Positions 48,355 through 60,755 of a stretch of 64,000 bases of DNA are shown here, piece after piece. A program made the translations under genes and the position numbers. The notes under the pieces were generated by a model. The model saw only the letters and a list, made by a program, of their open reading frames with translations. It was not told the origin of the DNA and made no database searches. This stretch comes from Aspidapion aeneum (taxonomy: Eukaryota; Arthropoda; Insecta; Coleoptera; Brentidae): assembly GCA_963576565.1 (NCBI GenBank), contig OY755044.1:44997235-45061234 (forward strand), written 5' to 3'. How positions within the stretch are numbered: position 1 is the first letter of the stretch; each line of letters opens with the position of its first letter.

Positions 48355-48843
48355 CCGTAAAACGAGGTTACTTTGCGCCCCCTGGTCCTACTTTGCTCCA
48401 TTGCGAAAAAAAGTTCTTAGATATTCCACATTAAAAATCTGCGCATGCACCACAACGCCACCACGCGTGAATTATCCATTGCAAATTTGACTTTTCAAAG
48501 ACGCGGTAGCCGCTGTTTCCCGCTTAGTCGTCTCGAGTTGATACATGAGTAAAGTGCAGCTTGAACTTCCTTTAAAATTTTACCTCGAAAAATTTGGTGT
48601 CTAGTGCAGTTATCGATTTCATATTTTATAAAGTGGGACAAAGTAACCTCGGACTATGGGAAACTTTGCTCCACTTTTCAAGTTAAAAAAATATTTATAA
48701 TACTAAGATTAAAAATGACCTTTGTTAATTACCTATACCATGTGTTTTTCATTAAAACATTTCTTATGGTATAATTTTTGGTTATTTCTTTGAATTTTTC
48801 GAATTAATTCAAAAAAGTGGAGCAAAGTAACCTCGTTTTACGG
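48355..48843. mobile_element. Tc1/mariner-like MITE, 489 bp
   Basis: CCGTAAAACGAGGTTACTTT at the left edge is mirrored at the right edge (aaagtaacctcgttttacgg). TA lies on each side (48353-48354 and 48844-48845). Internal copies of 'caaagtaacctcg' suggest subterminal repeats. Confidence 0.85.
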
Positions 48844-48845
48844 TA

Positions 48846-49440
48846 TTGTTCTATTTTTTAAGTGAAAAAGAATAAAAATAGCGTCTTAAAAAACTTTTTA
48901 GTGATTTTTTGCTAGAGGAAATACTACATTAATTAATTATATATTAGGCCGGTCACTACCCGACTTAAAAATTGAGAAACAAACGTGGAAGTGATGTTGT
49001 ATTCTACAAATGTAGGGAAAATAACTTGACATTAAAAGAGTGGGCGAGTGTATTTATATTACTCGGTTTGCAGTCAGGTGTGACGGCCCGCTCGCTTTAA
49101 TGCCAAGATGCTTGTTTTCCATAAGGAGTTGACATATTCCAAAAAATTATTTGTTCGACATTATAAATGCGGCTTCAATAAACTTTCGTGTTTCCCAATG
49201 CGACTCCTTATGCAAAAATTTAGCTTCTGACCACTGAATCCCATGATCATTTCACCAAGCATGATCCGCTAAACCGGATTTTTCAATATCCCCTAATTGG
49301 GTAGTTTTTAATGCTCCTTTACTCTAACCTCTAATTTTCTTTTAGGGAATTTAAGGGATTTTTTGGTTTTATTTTAGTTACAAAGCTCCCTATCGTATTT
49401 TCCTATGAGAAAACCCATAGTGTTTGGCTACACGTCTTGC
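48846..49440. other. Intergenic DNA, no gene seen
   Basis: No coding or repeat signal that I can support. Confidence 0.3.
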
Positions 49441-49444
49441 CTCT

Positions 49445-49990
49445 GTCATAAAAGCGCGACTGACAAAATCGCGGTAACAAAAGCGCATTGTAAGAAAAGC
49501 ACGATGTAATAAAAGCGCGAGTGACAAAACCGCAAGTAACAAAAGCGCGAGTAACAAAACCGCGGTAACCAAAAGCTCGATGTAACAAAAGCGGGAGTAA
49601 CAAAAGCGCGATTTAATAAATGTTACGTTAAATTAAATTTAAATTGTTTATAATAAGAATGAAGAATAGCGATGTACTTAAAGATCGGGCGAAGAAATAT
49701 CGAAATTCACGGGATCCTAGAAGGTATGAATCCGAACCGAACTGAACCGAACCAACCAAACGGGTTCGGTTCAGTTTGTTTTAAAAGTCAAGATTGATTC
49801 GGTTCGGATGGAATTCGTATCCTCTAGGATCCTGGGAAAGAAGTCATGCACTATTAACTATGGAAATAAACGTATCGCCAGTTATACACATTCGCGCTTT
49901 TGTTAATCGCGGTTTTGTTACACCGCGCTTTTGTTACTCGCGGCTTTTTTATCACTCACGATTGGGTCACTCGCACTTTCATTACAAACC
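49445..49990. mobile_element. Foldback element 2 (iterated AACAAAAGCGCG arms)
   Basis: The left arm (49445-49615) has tandem words of the type GTAACAAAAGCGCGA. The right arm (49890-49985) has the inverted TCGCGCTTTTGTTA words. The centre (49710-49835) shares 'ggatcctagaaggtatgaat' and GAACC/GGTTC repeats with foldback element 1, so the two are related although the arm word differs. Confidence 0.8.
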
Positions 49991-51512
49991 CTTTCGTCTT
50001 ATGTTTCAAACCAAAATGTCCGTTAGTCGTGATTAAAATAAATAAAGACAATTGAAGTCTGAAACTTTGTTTCAACTCCTAAAGGATTGTAAGTTTTGTA
50101 AAAAAAACCAGGTTCCGAGTTTAAAACTTTTTTATTTCTAAGTGAATGTACTCCAAAAATTTCAGTTCTACATTTCTGTTTCTTTTATGTGCGCTACTCT
50201 GTTAAAACATAACCAAATCAAGTCATAACGGTGAAAGGCCGAAAACATCGTATTGTAGCTACCGTGCTACCAAGTTGACTCGACCCACCAAACGTATATT
50301 GCGTGCCAAACATCAATTTACCAATTTGCAAATGAATCGCCGGCTCCTCTAGGTGTCCACGAATTGGTACTCGGTCGTGGTACTCATCGGCAGCTGGCAG
50401 CGGTACCCAGCGTGGAAACGTTTTGGATCTCAATGGGTAGTAGGTTTAACATCAACATTTCTACTGGTGAGTATAGGTTCGGATATTATATTCAAGATTA
50501 GGTAAATAATTGGATTTGAGATAGTGCCCGCTCCTTATCTTTGGTTAAGAAAACATATTTAGATTTTATCATTCTTTAATGAATTTTATCATCAAATTTT
50601 CCAAAAATATTTCATTTAACACCAGAAATTGCACGATAATGTTTAAACCTATCAAATACTTACAGGGGGAGATGAGGGAACTGTAATCCGACCCAGCAAA
50701 AAATAGGCGACCGGCCCATATGTATGTCACAAAAGGCAAAACTACAAACACTCTAACTAAACCGAAAAACATTTTTTATTAAAACGACTTGTATTCCTAA
50801 TAAGTAAACATTATCAGCCTTGGTGCACGGAACTGTAACATAATGTTACAGTTCCGTGCCTTGGTGTTGTACACAAGATCAGTGATCCAGGATTTTCGAG
50901 AAAGAGCGCACCAAAAAACAAAATATTTTTCCTTTGCTGTTTTTAATAGAACTTAACTTTTAAATTTATCATCATCGGAAAATAAAATAAGCAGGCGAAA
51001 ATTTTTGAAAAATTAAGATATGTTTCTAAAAAAACTGGCACTTCCATCGAATATTAATAATTTTTAAGTGCACTTCAGATACATTTGGTAAAAAACTTCG
51101 GTTCATACATTTCTTGTTTTTTAATCAGGGTTTAAAAATAAGTATTACATTTGGTAGAAGGCCGGCCCATGAGGCACTGGCCCAAGTCACCAGCCCGTAA
51201 GTCACGGGCCCACCGGGAGATTTTTATTTTTCACATAATATCCCATTCACCCTTGAATATCTACCAGTAGATAAAACTTATCGACCTCCCAAAGCTTAGC
51301 TTTGCAAGTTAAAAATTGGATATTCGCAACATATGCGAATTACTTCTCGTAAATTTGTTGTAAATTTCTCGTAAATTAGACGCGAAAGAAAAACATTTGT
51401 CGCGCCACCCGTTTTCTCAGAAAGGGGTGTGGATATCTTATCAATTCTCAAGATATTTACACAGTGGTAATGTCAAGTTGAAAATAAGCCTGGCATTACC
51501 ACATCTAAAAAA
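49991..51512. other. Intergenic DNA, no gene seen
   Basis: Only a 35-bp perfect palindrome at 50825-50859 stands out. A 71-codon minus frame at 50218-50433 has no recognisable domain. Confidence 0.35.
50825..50859. repeat. Perfect palindrome, 17-bp arms
   Basis: GCACGGAACTGTAACAT and its exact reverse complement, separated by one A. Confidence 0.9.
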
Positions 51513-51995
51513 TCTGAGGGCACGGCAGTGCCTCGTCAAGTTCGAGCGCCGTACCATCGTTTCTTGAAACATTTCAGCCGATATTTGACCTATCTAAAAC
51601 TCTACTTCGGAATGAGCTACGAATCTTAAACTTTGCACAGTCGTAGATCTTCATGAGTTAACAACCCCTCCAAGATTCATGGAATTCCATAAAGTAGTAA
51701 AGTAGTTACGAAATTTCAAAAAACGTCGAAATTGGTACTCCTCACTTACTCATGTATAGATTATCAAAATTCTACTGTACTTCCAGACTATAAAGCTGAA
51801 ATTTGGCAGACTGATATTATGACCAAACCCCTGGAAAAAATTAAAAAACCCCAAAATTTTATTTTACTCCCCTCCCCTATACAGGTAAATTTATGTAAAA
51901 GAAATGCTAGAGAGCTGAGTTTTGGCAGACTGATAGGAACTATGATAAAACTGTGGGAAAAAATTTAAAAACACCAAAATTATAATTTACTTCCC
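51513..51995. repeat. Composite minisatellite element, copy at 51.5 kb
   Basis: A GC hairpin (ctgagggcacggcagtgcc), then the same head and the first units as at 21643-23735, truncated after roughly one and a half minisatellite units. Confidence 0.75.
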
Positions 51996-52000
51996 TACGT

Positions 52001-52138
52001 TTCCAAACTAGTAAGAACCATTCGTTTTGAAATTTGTATTGGAGAACTTGGCTTTACTTTTATCTCAATTCTTTTTACGGAATACCACTTTCGCGTACTT
52101 GGCTTTTTTTTACATGAAATGTTTTTGTTATGATAATA
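52001..52138 (-). repeat. Interspersed repeat, copy 2
   Basis: Reverse complement of the stretch at 23806-23985 (shared 'ttggagaacttggctttact'). Confidence 0.65.
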
Positions 52139-52502
52139 ATTTCTGAAATTTGATGATTGGAAAATACACTACGAATTTGTCATAAAGTTTTGGTGAAACA
52201 AATATACGTCCCGCTTTTACTTTTTAATTTAAATCTACGTAGTGATTAAAAAAAGTTAAATTCTAAAAATTCACAGTATGAAATAATTGTCAGAAAAAAA
52301 ATTAAATTTCAGTTTTTTTAATGCAGGTAGTGCTAACTTTTCTGCGTTTAATCTTTTTGAGTTTGCTATTCGTCATAGAACAAAAGTGTTGCCTTATCAT
52401 TTGTGGCAAAAGGATTCAGTTCGTATTTCAGTAATTTATAATTTTTGAAGGAGGGTATACCAAAAAAGTTATTTAAAAAAAACTAAACCATCCCTGTATG
52501 TA

Positions 52503-52879
52503 CAGGGTGTTTCCGGATATTTAGAAAGCGCCTTCTGCCTTTATTATAAGAGATGGAAAACTTTAGATACAAAAGTTGTGGGGTTTACCCCTCGGTTTAC
52601 TCTGAATAAAATATTATCCGACAAAACAAATGTCTAAATATCATCATGGAATATATGTTGAAGTCAGATAGAAAAAAGGCTTTTAGTTTTTGTTAAAATT
52701 TATATGTCGTTCCATTTAAAATTCACCAAGTTTGTGCTTTTGTTTCGACTTTGCGATATTTATTTGTTTTATTGGATAATATTTTCTCGCGCCTTAGGGT
52801 ACTTTTTTATTTATTAAAGTTTTTTTTCTCTCTTATAGTAAAGGCAGAAGACGCATACTTAATATACGGAAACAATCTG
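52503..52879. mobile_element. Tc1/mariner-like MITE with ~47-bp TIRs
   Basis: TA|CAGGGTGTTTCCGGATATTT at the left and the inverted CAGATTGTTTCCGTATATTA at the right. The match continues into 'cttctgccttt'. TA on both sides. 377 bp, no transposase. Confidence 0.78.
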
Positions 52880-52881
52880 TA

Positions 52882-55800
52882 CATAATCAAATGCAAGAAC
52901 ATCAAGAGCATAAGAACCATATACGAGCTATGTCAGAGGAAACAAGCGGTATAAAAAAGAAGGGAGGCTTATTTGGATTTGAGGGCACACTCTGTATTAC
53001 ATACGTATGTCCATTGGACTTCGGCTTGTGTCATTTGCGCAAGGCCTGCTCAAGTTAATAGGTTTTTTTACATTTAAAAATATCGGTATTTTTGCTTGCT
53101 AACACTGTAGGTAAAATCATCACAATGTACCACCCGCTATTTTTGCCATTTCCGTATGCAATATTTGCCCTGGACCTGGGTTAAAGTGTGTAATTTTCCG
53201 ACGGAGGAAACGTGATCCATCGTTTTTTACCGTTTTAAAAGTCGAAGAAGTTCCCAAGATCTCTCTTCTGTGTGCAATTCCATGATAAATTCACAAAATA
53301 ATTTTTCGATAATTATTTACACTTATTATTATTTTACTTTTTTTCCCAAAAGCAAAAATCCAGTAACGACATATGCCGCAGGTGAGGTGAGGACCTGACC
53401 GAATATTCATCAGTAAAAATCTTTTACCTACTCGCGTGCGGTAAAGTGCACTTATCGCACTCATTTACGTGCGGAAATTAGTACTTTGCCGCACACACAC
53501 CATTTAGAAATGTTAGCAACTCACTAATAAAACAGCTGCAATATTTGTTTAGTAACTTTTTTTCAAATAAATTACATAAAATTTTTTGAAGGGAAAGGTT
53601 CTCATAGCTAAAATTTTGTACCTAACGCTTGCGGAAAGTGTCATTACCGCCATTGACGGCTTGTCCGAACTCCGCTACGCGTCGTGCGGTAAAGTATTGC
53701 TTTCCGTACTTGTTAAGTAAATAACTTTTACAAATCGTAGCGTTCTAGAAATCTTAGAGCATGGTACATTAGTCGAAACGGAAAAACAATATTATAAATG
53801 ATATTTTTGCCACTAAATATGCTGCTGTTACCTTTTAATTCTTAGAGATCTAATGGAGAATGATTCTCATAAACAAGAAGAAGAAGAGCAAAGTGGGTTT
53901 GGTGTAGGTAGATCTTGTGATATTGGCTTAAACAAGTTATTGAGAAAAAAAATATTCAAAATACAAAATATCGAAAATACGGAATTTTGAAAACCTAGGT
54001 AACTTCACCTGACCCTAACTTTACCTAAGGGATAATTTTTAAGTTACTTTAGCCAAACCTAACCTAACTAAAATTTCGATTAATTAATTAGGTTTTGTTA
54101 GGTTGCCGAACCAAATATTTTGGGGCCTAAGACGGAAATTTAGAGGCTTGTCGCGTACCGTGACGAAATTTGGCACAGAGGTAGCGGACACCTAGAGATA
54201 CCATTTTAGAAGTGGTGCTCGGATGGAACCCAGTGCAGGGCCAAGATACAGAGGCGTACTTAAGGTAGGCAGAAAAAATTGATACATTAAATATAAAACT
54301 AGTTTCGCGTAAAATTTTTGTTTCTTTCACTTTATAGCTATGCAGCTTATAAATGCAGCAAACCTATAAAAATATAAGGTTGGAAATAAGGTTTTTTTTG
54401 AGGGGGGAGGGAGCAAAAGGCAGGATAAATTGGTAAAATTTATTTTGTCTAAAGTGGTCGTGTGGGTATCGATTTCTAGGTAATTTAGTATTCTAAACCA
54501 AAATAAATATCAATTGAGTCAATTCGTCAAACTGTTCATATGATATGTCAAAAACTGACACCTTAATCTGCCAGGGATTATAAAAAATACCTTGACCAAC
54601 TTAATAAAATTTGATAACTTAGTGTGGTGTAGTAAAATTAAAAGAGAAAACAAATTTCTAAAATTTTTAATTTTTAACATAATCTGCCAATTCTTGGGTT
54701 CCAAAGCATATACTTTTCATGTATGTTTTAAAGTCTACCTAACAGCTACATAGGTGATTAATAGTTTAACTTTCTATACTGTATATTTTCAAATTTTTTA
54801 AATGCTGAGAATAACGTTATACGTATTAAAAAAAATTATATTGAAAAAAGAAACACCCTGTATTTTCTTACAATTACAAAGCTAAGTAAAACAATGTACA
54901 CTATGTAAAAAAGGCATTCTTCTTTTTATAGCAAATTGAAAAATTAACAAGGTATCTTAAACTGCATAACCGGTATAACCAAAAGTTTGAGACTACTACT
55001 TTTTACATGATTTTTTTAATATCACCTTGTATCTTTTAGCATATTATAAAATTACACTAACTTAAATTTTAGTGTCATAGCCTGTAATAACTCGACAAAT
55101 TGTGCTAAGTTTCGTTGCAGAATTCTTATTAACGCAGTAGCTACAATACATAATGTAAAAAAACAGTAAAAATCGCAGCAAAGTTGTTGTGGCCCCGTAT
55201 ATACGTTCAGAAAATGGTAATGATGTAGCATTCATCACAGAACTAGAGTCCGAAAAAAGGAGAATATATTGATTGCAATGAGATGTTTATTTGACATATC
55301 TAGAGGTATTTTAATTTTCAGAACTAAAATAATAAATTAGGAAAAATCTTTATTGTCTAGTTACATGTTAACACTCTGTATAAAAAATTTTATTTAAGAA
55401 AATAAAAGCTGTGCTAGTACTGTTGTAAAGTGCTAACTTTGGGTTTTCCATAGTGATTAGCAACGTCGTTATAAAAAAAAAACTACTTAAAATTATCATA
55501 AAAAATGTACTTATTTTTAAAAACAGCCTGAATTTTTAACAGTTCAAACTAATTATTTTCATAAAATATAAATAAAAGCTAAGTATCTTTTATCTGGTAT
55601 ATATTAAAAAAAAACTTACGTTTAGGAAATCCATATACTTTTCCATCTTTTTGGATTTTTTTAATTTAGAATTATTAAATAAAACCCCCCTGTACCCCGA
55701 CCCTGTATATGTCATACCCGTCCGGCAATTTTTGTTTTAGAGAGAAACAATTTGTTTATGTCCACGTTAAATTTTAACACCGTTATATCACATAACTAAG

Positions 55801-55934
55801 CTCCAGGATTTTTTTTATAGTCAACACCCACACCATAAATTTCTTAAAATATTTGTTATTATTTTTTATTTCTTGGAAGAGCAATATGATTTTTTTATCA
55901 CTAAAAATACTCTGCCAATATATGGGCCCCTAAG
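52882..55934. other. Intergenic DNA, no gene seen
   Basis: Two diverged pieces with 'gtgcggtaaagt' near 53440 and 53688. Several lone 'caccctgta' words (54855, 55700) look like orphan transposon ends. The 60-70-codon frames here have no domain I recognise. Confidence 0.35.
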
Positions 55935-55936
55935 CT

Positions 55937-56494
55937 CACACTAGGTACTATAGTTATAGTGTACGTGTGAGCTAATATAACTAAAAACTGAAATATATTT
56001 TATTCAACTCCATACTAAATTACCTTTTGTTTGATACCACACAAGCCATGTTTTGACTTAAACTCAAATTTTTGAAATCTACCACCACCCTTACAAAAAA
56101 ATAAAAACTAAAATGTACTTTGTTAAAGTCCGGACTCAATTACCTTTCGTTTGATATCACACACGCCATATTTTCACTAAACTCTAATTTTTAAAATATA
56201 CCCCCACCCTTTTTTTTTAAATAAATTAAAATGTATTTTGTTTAACTGCAGACTCAATTACCTTTCGTTTAATATCACACACGCCATATTTTCACATAAA
56301 CTCTAATTTTTGAAATCTACCCCCACCCTTTTATTTGGTTTGTGTTCGGTGGATTTTGTTCATTTTAAAATGGGACCATCTCGACCCAAGACCCAGCCTA
56401 GGTACCAAATTTCATTAAAATCGGCCAAGCGGTTTTTGAGTTATGAGCGTTGGTCGTTACAGACAGACATACAGACACACAGACAGACAGACAT

Positions 56495-56532
<38 letters not shown>

Positions 56533-56672
56533 GGCGCAACAAAAAAGTTTCAAAATCATCTGAAACGCAAAGATATATAAAAAATTTTGAGATCGGAGCA
56601 ACTTTTTTTTTCTCGAAAAAATTAGGATCACCATAGCTCACACTACTATAGTATAGTATATGTGTGAGCTAA
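55937..56672. repeat. Repeat element flanked by AGCTCACAC hairpins with minisatellite and (CAGA)n
   Basis: Each end has a hairpin AGCTCACAC...GTGTGAGCT (55937-55973 and about 56635-56670). Between them are three tandem units of about 118 bp (55985-56335, anchor 'cacacacgccatattttcac'). A ~120-bp unique part follows, then a CAGA-rich tract (56461-56532). Confidence 0.75.
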
Positions 56673-57695
56673 TAAAAGTATTTATGTCCTTATAATCGGT
56701 GCTAAGTTTCATTGCCCTAGCTTTACATTTGAATTTTATACAGAATTTTATTGAGATAGATGCAATTAAAAATAAAACACCCTGTATCTTTGCTCTGCAC
56801 TGAGTTCGGAATGAGCACCACTTCGTGAATTAATACTATAGTGCTGTACTATACTCGTACCAAGTTTCATTACGGTACGCAAAAATGCAGACAAAAGTGG
56901 CTTAGGCTCTAGACTAAAACCTAACCACTAACACAATACAAACTACAAAACGCCTAAAAAAATGTATTTTAAGTAATAAGAGCTTAGTTAGATTAGGGAC
57001 AGGTTAAGTTAGGTTTTCAAAATTTTCTATTTTTGATATTTCCTGTTTATAATATATTATTTTGGATATATGGTTGTTTCAGTGTTTTGTGTTTTCGATT
57101 TTTTTTATTTCGATATTTTGAAGTTTCGATATTTTGTGCTTCAGATATTTTGTTATTTAATTTTTTGTTTTCGATATTTTATAGATTAAATGATTTGTTT
57201 TTTAATATTTTTTCGCCCGGCCTTCCATTATCAAATAGATAAAAATCATGGAACAGCCGTATTCTGTGCTCTCCGGGTGCTGAATGAACCATGTGATTAT
57301 TAATGGATGGTGCATCTCGGTACCCAAGGGTACCACGCAGTGAGGTAGCGGTGCGATGTAAATAATGAGGATGATGCAAATTGGGATTTGTGAAATTTTT
57401 AGCTCCCACATAGCAGTCATTTATACAAGGACTTTCAAAAATGATCAACCACAAACTTTTAAACAAAGTTGAAACTAAAAACAAACCAAGTTTTGTTGTG
57501 ATATAGATATTTTTGTAACAAGAGCGTGAATAATAATATTTTTGCCCGACTAAGAAGGCTGAGGTTAGAAATATTCTTCACGCCAGTGGTTTAAATAAGA
57601 TTTTTTCTACTAACAGAAATAAGTAAACAAGCATAATTATTGTAATAAATAATTTATTATATTAAAAAACGAATGAAAAATATTTGAAATTACTT
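56673..57695. other. Intergenic DNA, no gene seen
   Basis: Contains an 'aaacaccctgtat' transposon-end-like word near 56778. A ~100-codon minus frame (57179-57484) was not recognised. Confidence 0.3.
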
Positions 57696-57699
57696 GGCA

Positions 57700-58490
57700 T
57701 TAGAGAGTTGTGTGGCACAACAAAATGGAATAAATTTGATGACGAAAAAACGCTTGAATTTATATTTTTAAGTGCGCATTTTAGAAAAAGAAATAATATA
57801 TGGTGTGTCATGTGACAGTGGCCAATACCAACTTACTTATTTTAAAGCATGTATTATATAAATTTTTTGGATTCTTCAAAATATTCGACATAATTTATGT
57901 ACAATGTCCTATATGTAAGTTTAACCATTTTTTAAATATTTACAGTTCAAAAACAATTTCCAATTTGGAGGCGAAATATTTCGAAAACGGTTGGAGCTAT
58001 GGAAAAACGTATTCCTATCCTTATTTTTAATTATTTACCGATTGACATCAAATACGAACACTCCCGGTTTAACAGGAATTTCCGATTTTCCGTTAAAAGC
58101 GGATGTGGTCGTGGTTGGAAGGATAGGGACATGTAAGCCGTTTCTCCATAGTTCTAATGGTTTCAGAAATATTCCGCCTCGAATTTCGAAAATTGTCGTT
58201 TTTGAACTGTCAATATTTCAAAAATAGTTAAACTTAGGTATAGGCTATTGTACATGAATTATAACTAGAATTTTCTGAGAAATCCACAACAATATATATA
58301 TACATTGCTGCATTTAAAATAAGAAAGTTAGTATTGGCCACTGTCATATGACACTATATATATTTTTTTTTAAATGCGCATTTAAAAATACAAATTGACA
58401 TGTCCAAGCGGTTTTTTCAACACGCCCTCATTTGTTCGTTATGGAATTTATTCAATTTGGCTGTTCCACAATATATGCATAAGAAAACTA
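57700..58490. mobile_element. Long-TIR element adjoining the Dong-like tail
   Basis: About 150 bp at the left (for example 'tgtgacagtggccaatacca', 'tttttaagtgcgcattt') is mirrored at the right ('tattggccactgtcatatga', 'aaatgcgcatttaaaaa'), with similarity decaying outward. No TSD or transposase identified. Confidence 0.65.
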
Positions 58491-58508
58491 CCTTCCCAAC
58501 AACAACAA

Positions 58509-58509
58509 A

Positions 58510-58554
<45 letters not shown>

Positions 58555-58556
58555 TT
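58509..58556. repeat. (ATT)n tract, 3' tail of Dong-like element A
   Basis: About 15 ATT units, (AAT)n on the element's strand, directly after its 3' UTR. Confidence 0.9.
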
Positions 58557-58625
58557 CAGGTAACACACTACATTTAGTAGTGGCATCATTATGGAATTCA
58601 TCGGTCAACGAATGACAAGATGATT

Positions 58626-60755
58626 CTATATTAGGCCAATAACCCTTCTTACAATGCTGCATGTATCCAACAACACTGATTTTTGTATCGGTTTGTATAG
58701 GTCCCATTCTATACCAAGTGTTAATAGACTGTCTATTAGTTTTTTAGGGATTTCACCCAAGGTTCCAACCACGATGGGTACGATGGTCACGGAGTCCATG
58801 TGCCACATCTCAGTAATTTCGTCCCGTAGTGGTAAATATTTGTTAATTTTTTCAGCATATGTTTTAGATATATTCGTAGCTAACGGAACGGCAAAATCTG
58901 CAATAAAAGTTTTCTTCTCCTTCTTAAATGTCACCACCAAGTCAGGTATATTATTGGGAATAGTTCTGTCTGTTTGTATTTTCCTGTTCCAGTAAATTCG
59001 CACGTCATCATTTTCACACACTGCTGGGGGTTCATATGCATAATAAGGAGTCGCTTCTGTCATTCCTATTAGTTTTTCACATAATTTCAGGTGAATTATT
59101 TTGCCAACTCTATTGTGTCGATCCAGGTATGCTTTCTGTGCGAGCACGGTACAATCAGCAGTAATGTGGTCCAAGTTTTCTTCTGCGGAATTACAGACCC
59201 TGCATTTTACGTTTTCCAGGTTTTCTTTGAGGATACGTTTTTTGTAGGATTTTGTTGCAATTACCTGGTCTTGGATCGCGTTAATAAATCCTTCCGTTTT
59301 ATTAAATATGTTGCCATATGAAAGGTAAGTTAAAGACGCGGCAGTGTCTATTGATTCATGTTCGACTTTTGCCAGGTACTTGCTATGCAGAGCTTTAGTC
59401 CTCCATTGTTCAAGCAGTTGTTCATTTGTGGTGATTTTGTGGTCGAGTTCTTTTACTGCAAGACGCAATGGGGTTGCCTTTTTGTCAGTTTTTACGACGG
59501 CTTTGTGCAAAGTACTTCGTTCGGATTTTTTGTAGGAGTACTGCCTTAGGTTAAGGAGTTGCTGATGATGCTTAGCTTTTATATCTGGTATTCCTCTACC
59601 ACCTAGTTTACGTGGTAAGTGAAACCTTTCTGTGGCAGATCTGGGATGGTGCGATCGGTACTTACGGAATTCTTTTCTTGTTTTTGTGTTTAAATCTTCG
59701 AGCTCAGTGTCTGTCCATTTAATTACGCCAAAGCTGTAGCATATGGCAGAGACTGCGTAAGTGTTTACTGCCTTGGAAATGTTTCGGGCTGACAGTCTGG
59801 ATTTCAAAATTGACTTTATTCGTTTAAAGTATGTGTCTGTCAGTTTTTGTTTGGTTGGTTTGTGGTCTATATCTCTAGCTTGTTGGTAGCCTAAGTACTT
59901 GTATTTATCGTTCTCTCCCATTCCCTCCACAAAGCCCTGCTCCTCATTCACCTCAAATCCCCTGTGTGGTGTCCACCTGCCCCTTTCCATAGCACTTATT
60001 TTACACTTATCAAGATCAAACTTCATATGGATATCTGAACTAAATTTTCCTACACAGGTAAGTAGGCTTTCAAGTTTTTGTTTTGTTGGTGCGAACAGCT
60101 TCAGGTCATCCATATACCATAAATGGCTGAGGCTTGTACTTGTTTGACTGATCATGTACCCTTTCTTTTCTTTGTTTAGGAGTTGGGTAAGTGGTCGTAA
60201 AGCAAGGCAGAACCACAAAGGGCTTAAGGCATCCCCCTGAAAAATTCCTCTTTTTATATCCATTATCCCGGCGTCCAGTGTGCCTTCGGGCGAGTTAATG
60301 AGCAATTTAGTTTTCCATTCTGTCATGACCTGTGCCAGAAAGATGCTGATGTGTTTATCTATTTTGTATATGTCCAGAACTTCAAGCAACCAAGAGTGCG
60401 GGATACTATCAAACGCCTTCTGGTAGTCAATGTAGGCTGTGTGTAACGAGCCTTGTGCATTTTTTGCATTGTATATAACCGTGGCATCTATAACTAGCTG
60501 CTCTTTACATTCCCTTGAGCCCTTTCGACATCCCTTTTGTTCTTCATCGAGTAAATCACTATATTCAAGGTGAGTGTAGATCTTTTCGGCGATAACAGAG
60601 GTAAGTATTTTATAACTGGTTGGTAGACATGTAATTGGTCGATATTTAGCGGGGTCGTCTGTAAACTGCTCCGTCTTTGGCAGCAGATAAGTTACTCCAT
60701 TGGATAGAAAGCCTGGTGTTTGTTCCGGATGTTTTAGAAGGGAATTAAAAACATC
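58626..60755 (-). pseudogene. Element A ORF, C-terminal part: reverse transcriptase and restriction-like endonuclease
   Basis: Open from about 60755, just after the frameshift; there is no own start. RT motifs in order: KYRPITCLPTSYKILTSV, AYIDYQKAFDSIPHSWL, GIFQGDALSPLWFCLAL and the catalytic LWYMDDLKLFAP (near 60110). A CCHC finger follows (CRVCNSAEENLDHITADC, near 59180). The endonuclease has PDLVVTFKKEKKTFIADFAV (PD...D, near 58920) and ends VRRVIGLI. Apart from the single frameshift the frame is intact over the whole ~1,120-codon ORF, implying recent activity. Confidence 0.88.

Noticed and set aside
57179..57484. 101-codon minus-strand frame
   Set aside because: No family recognised, competing frames overlap, composition typical of non-coding DNA.
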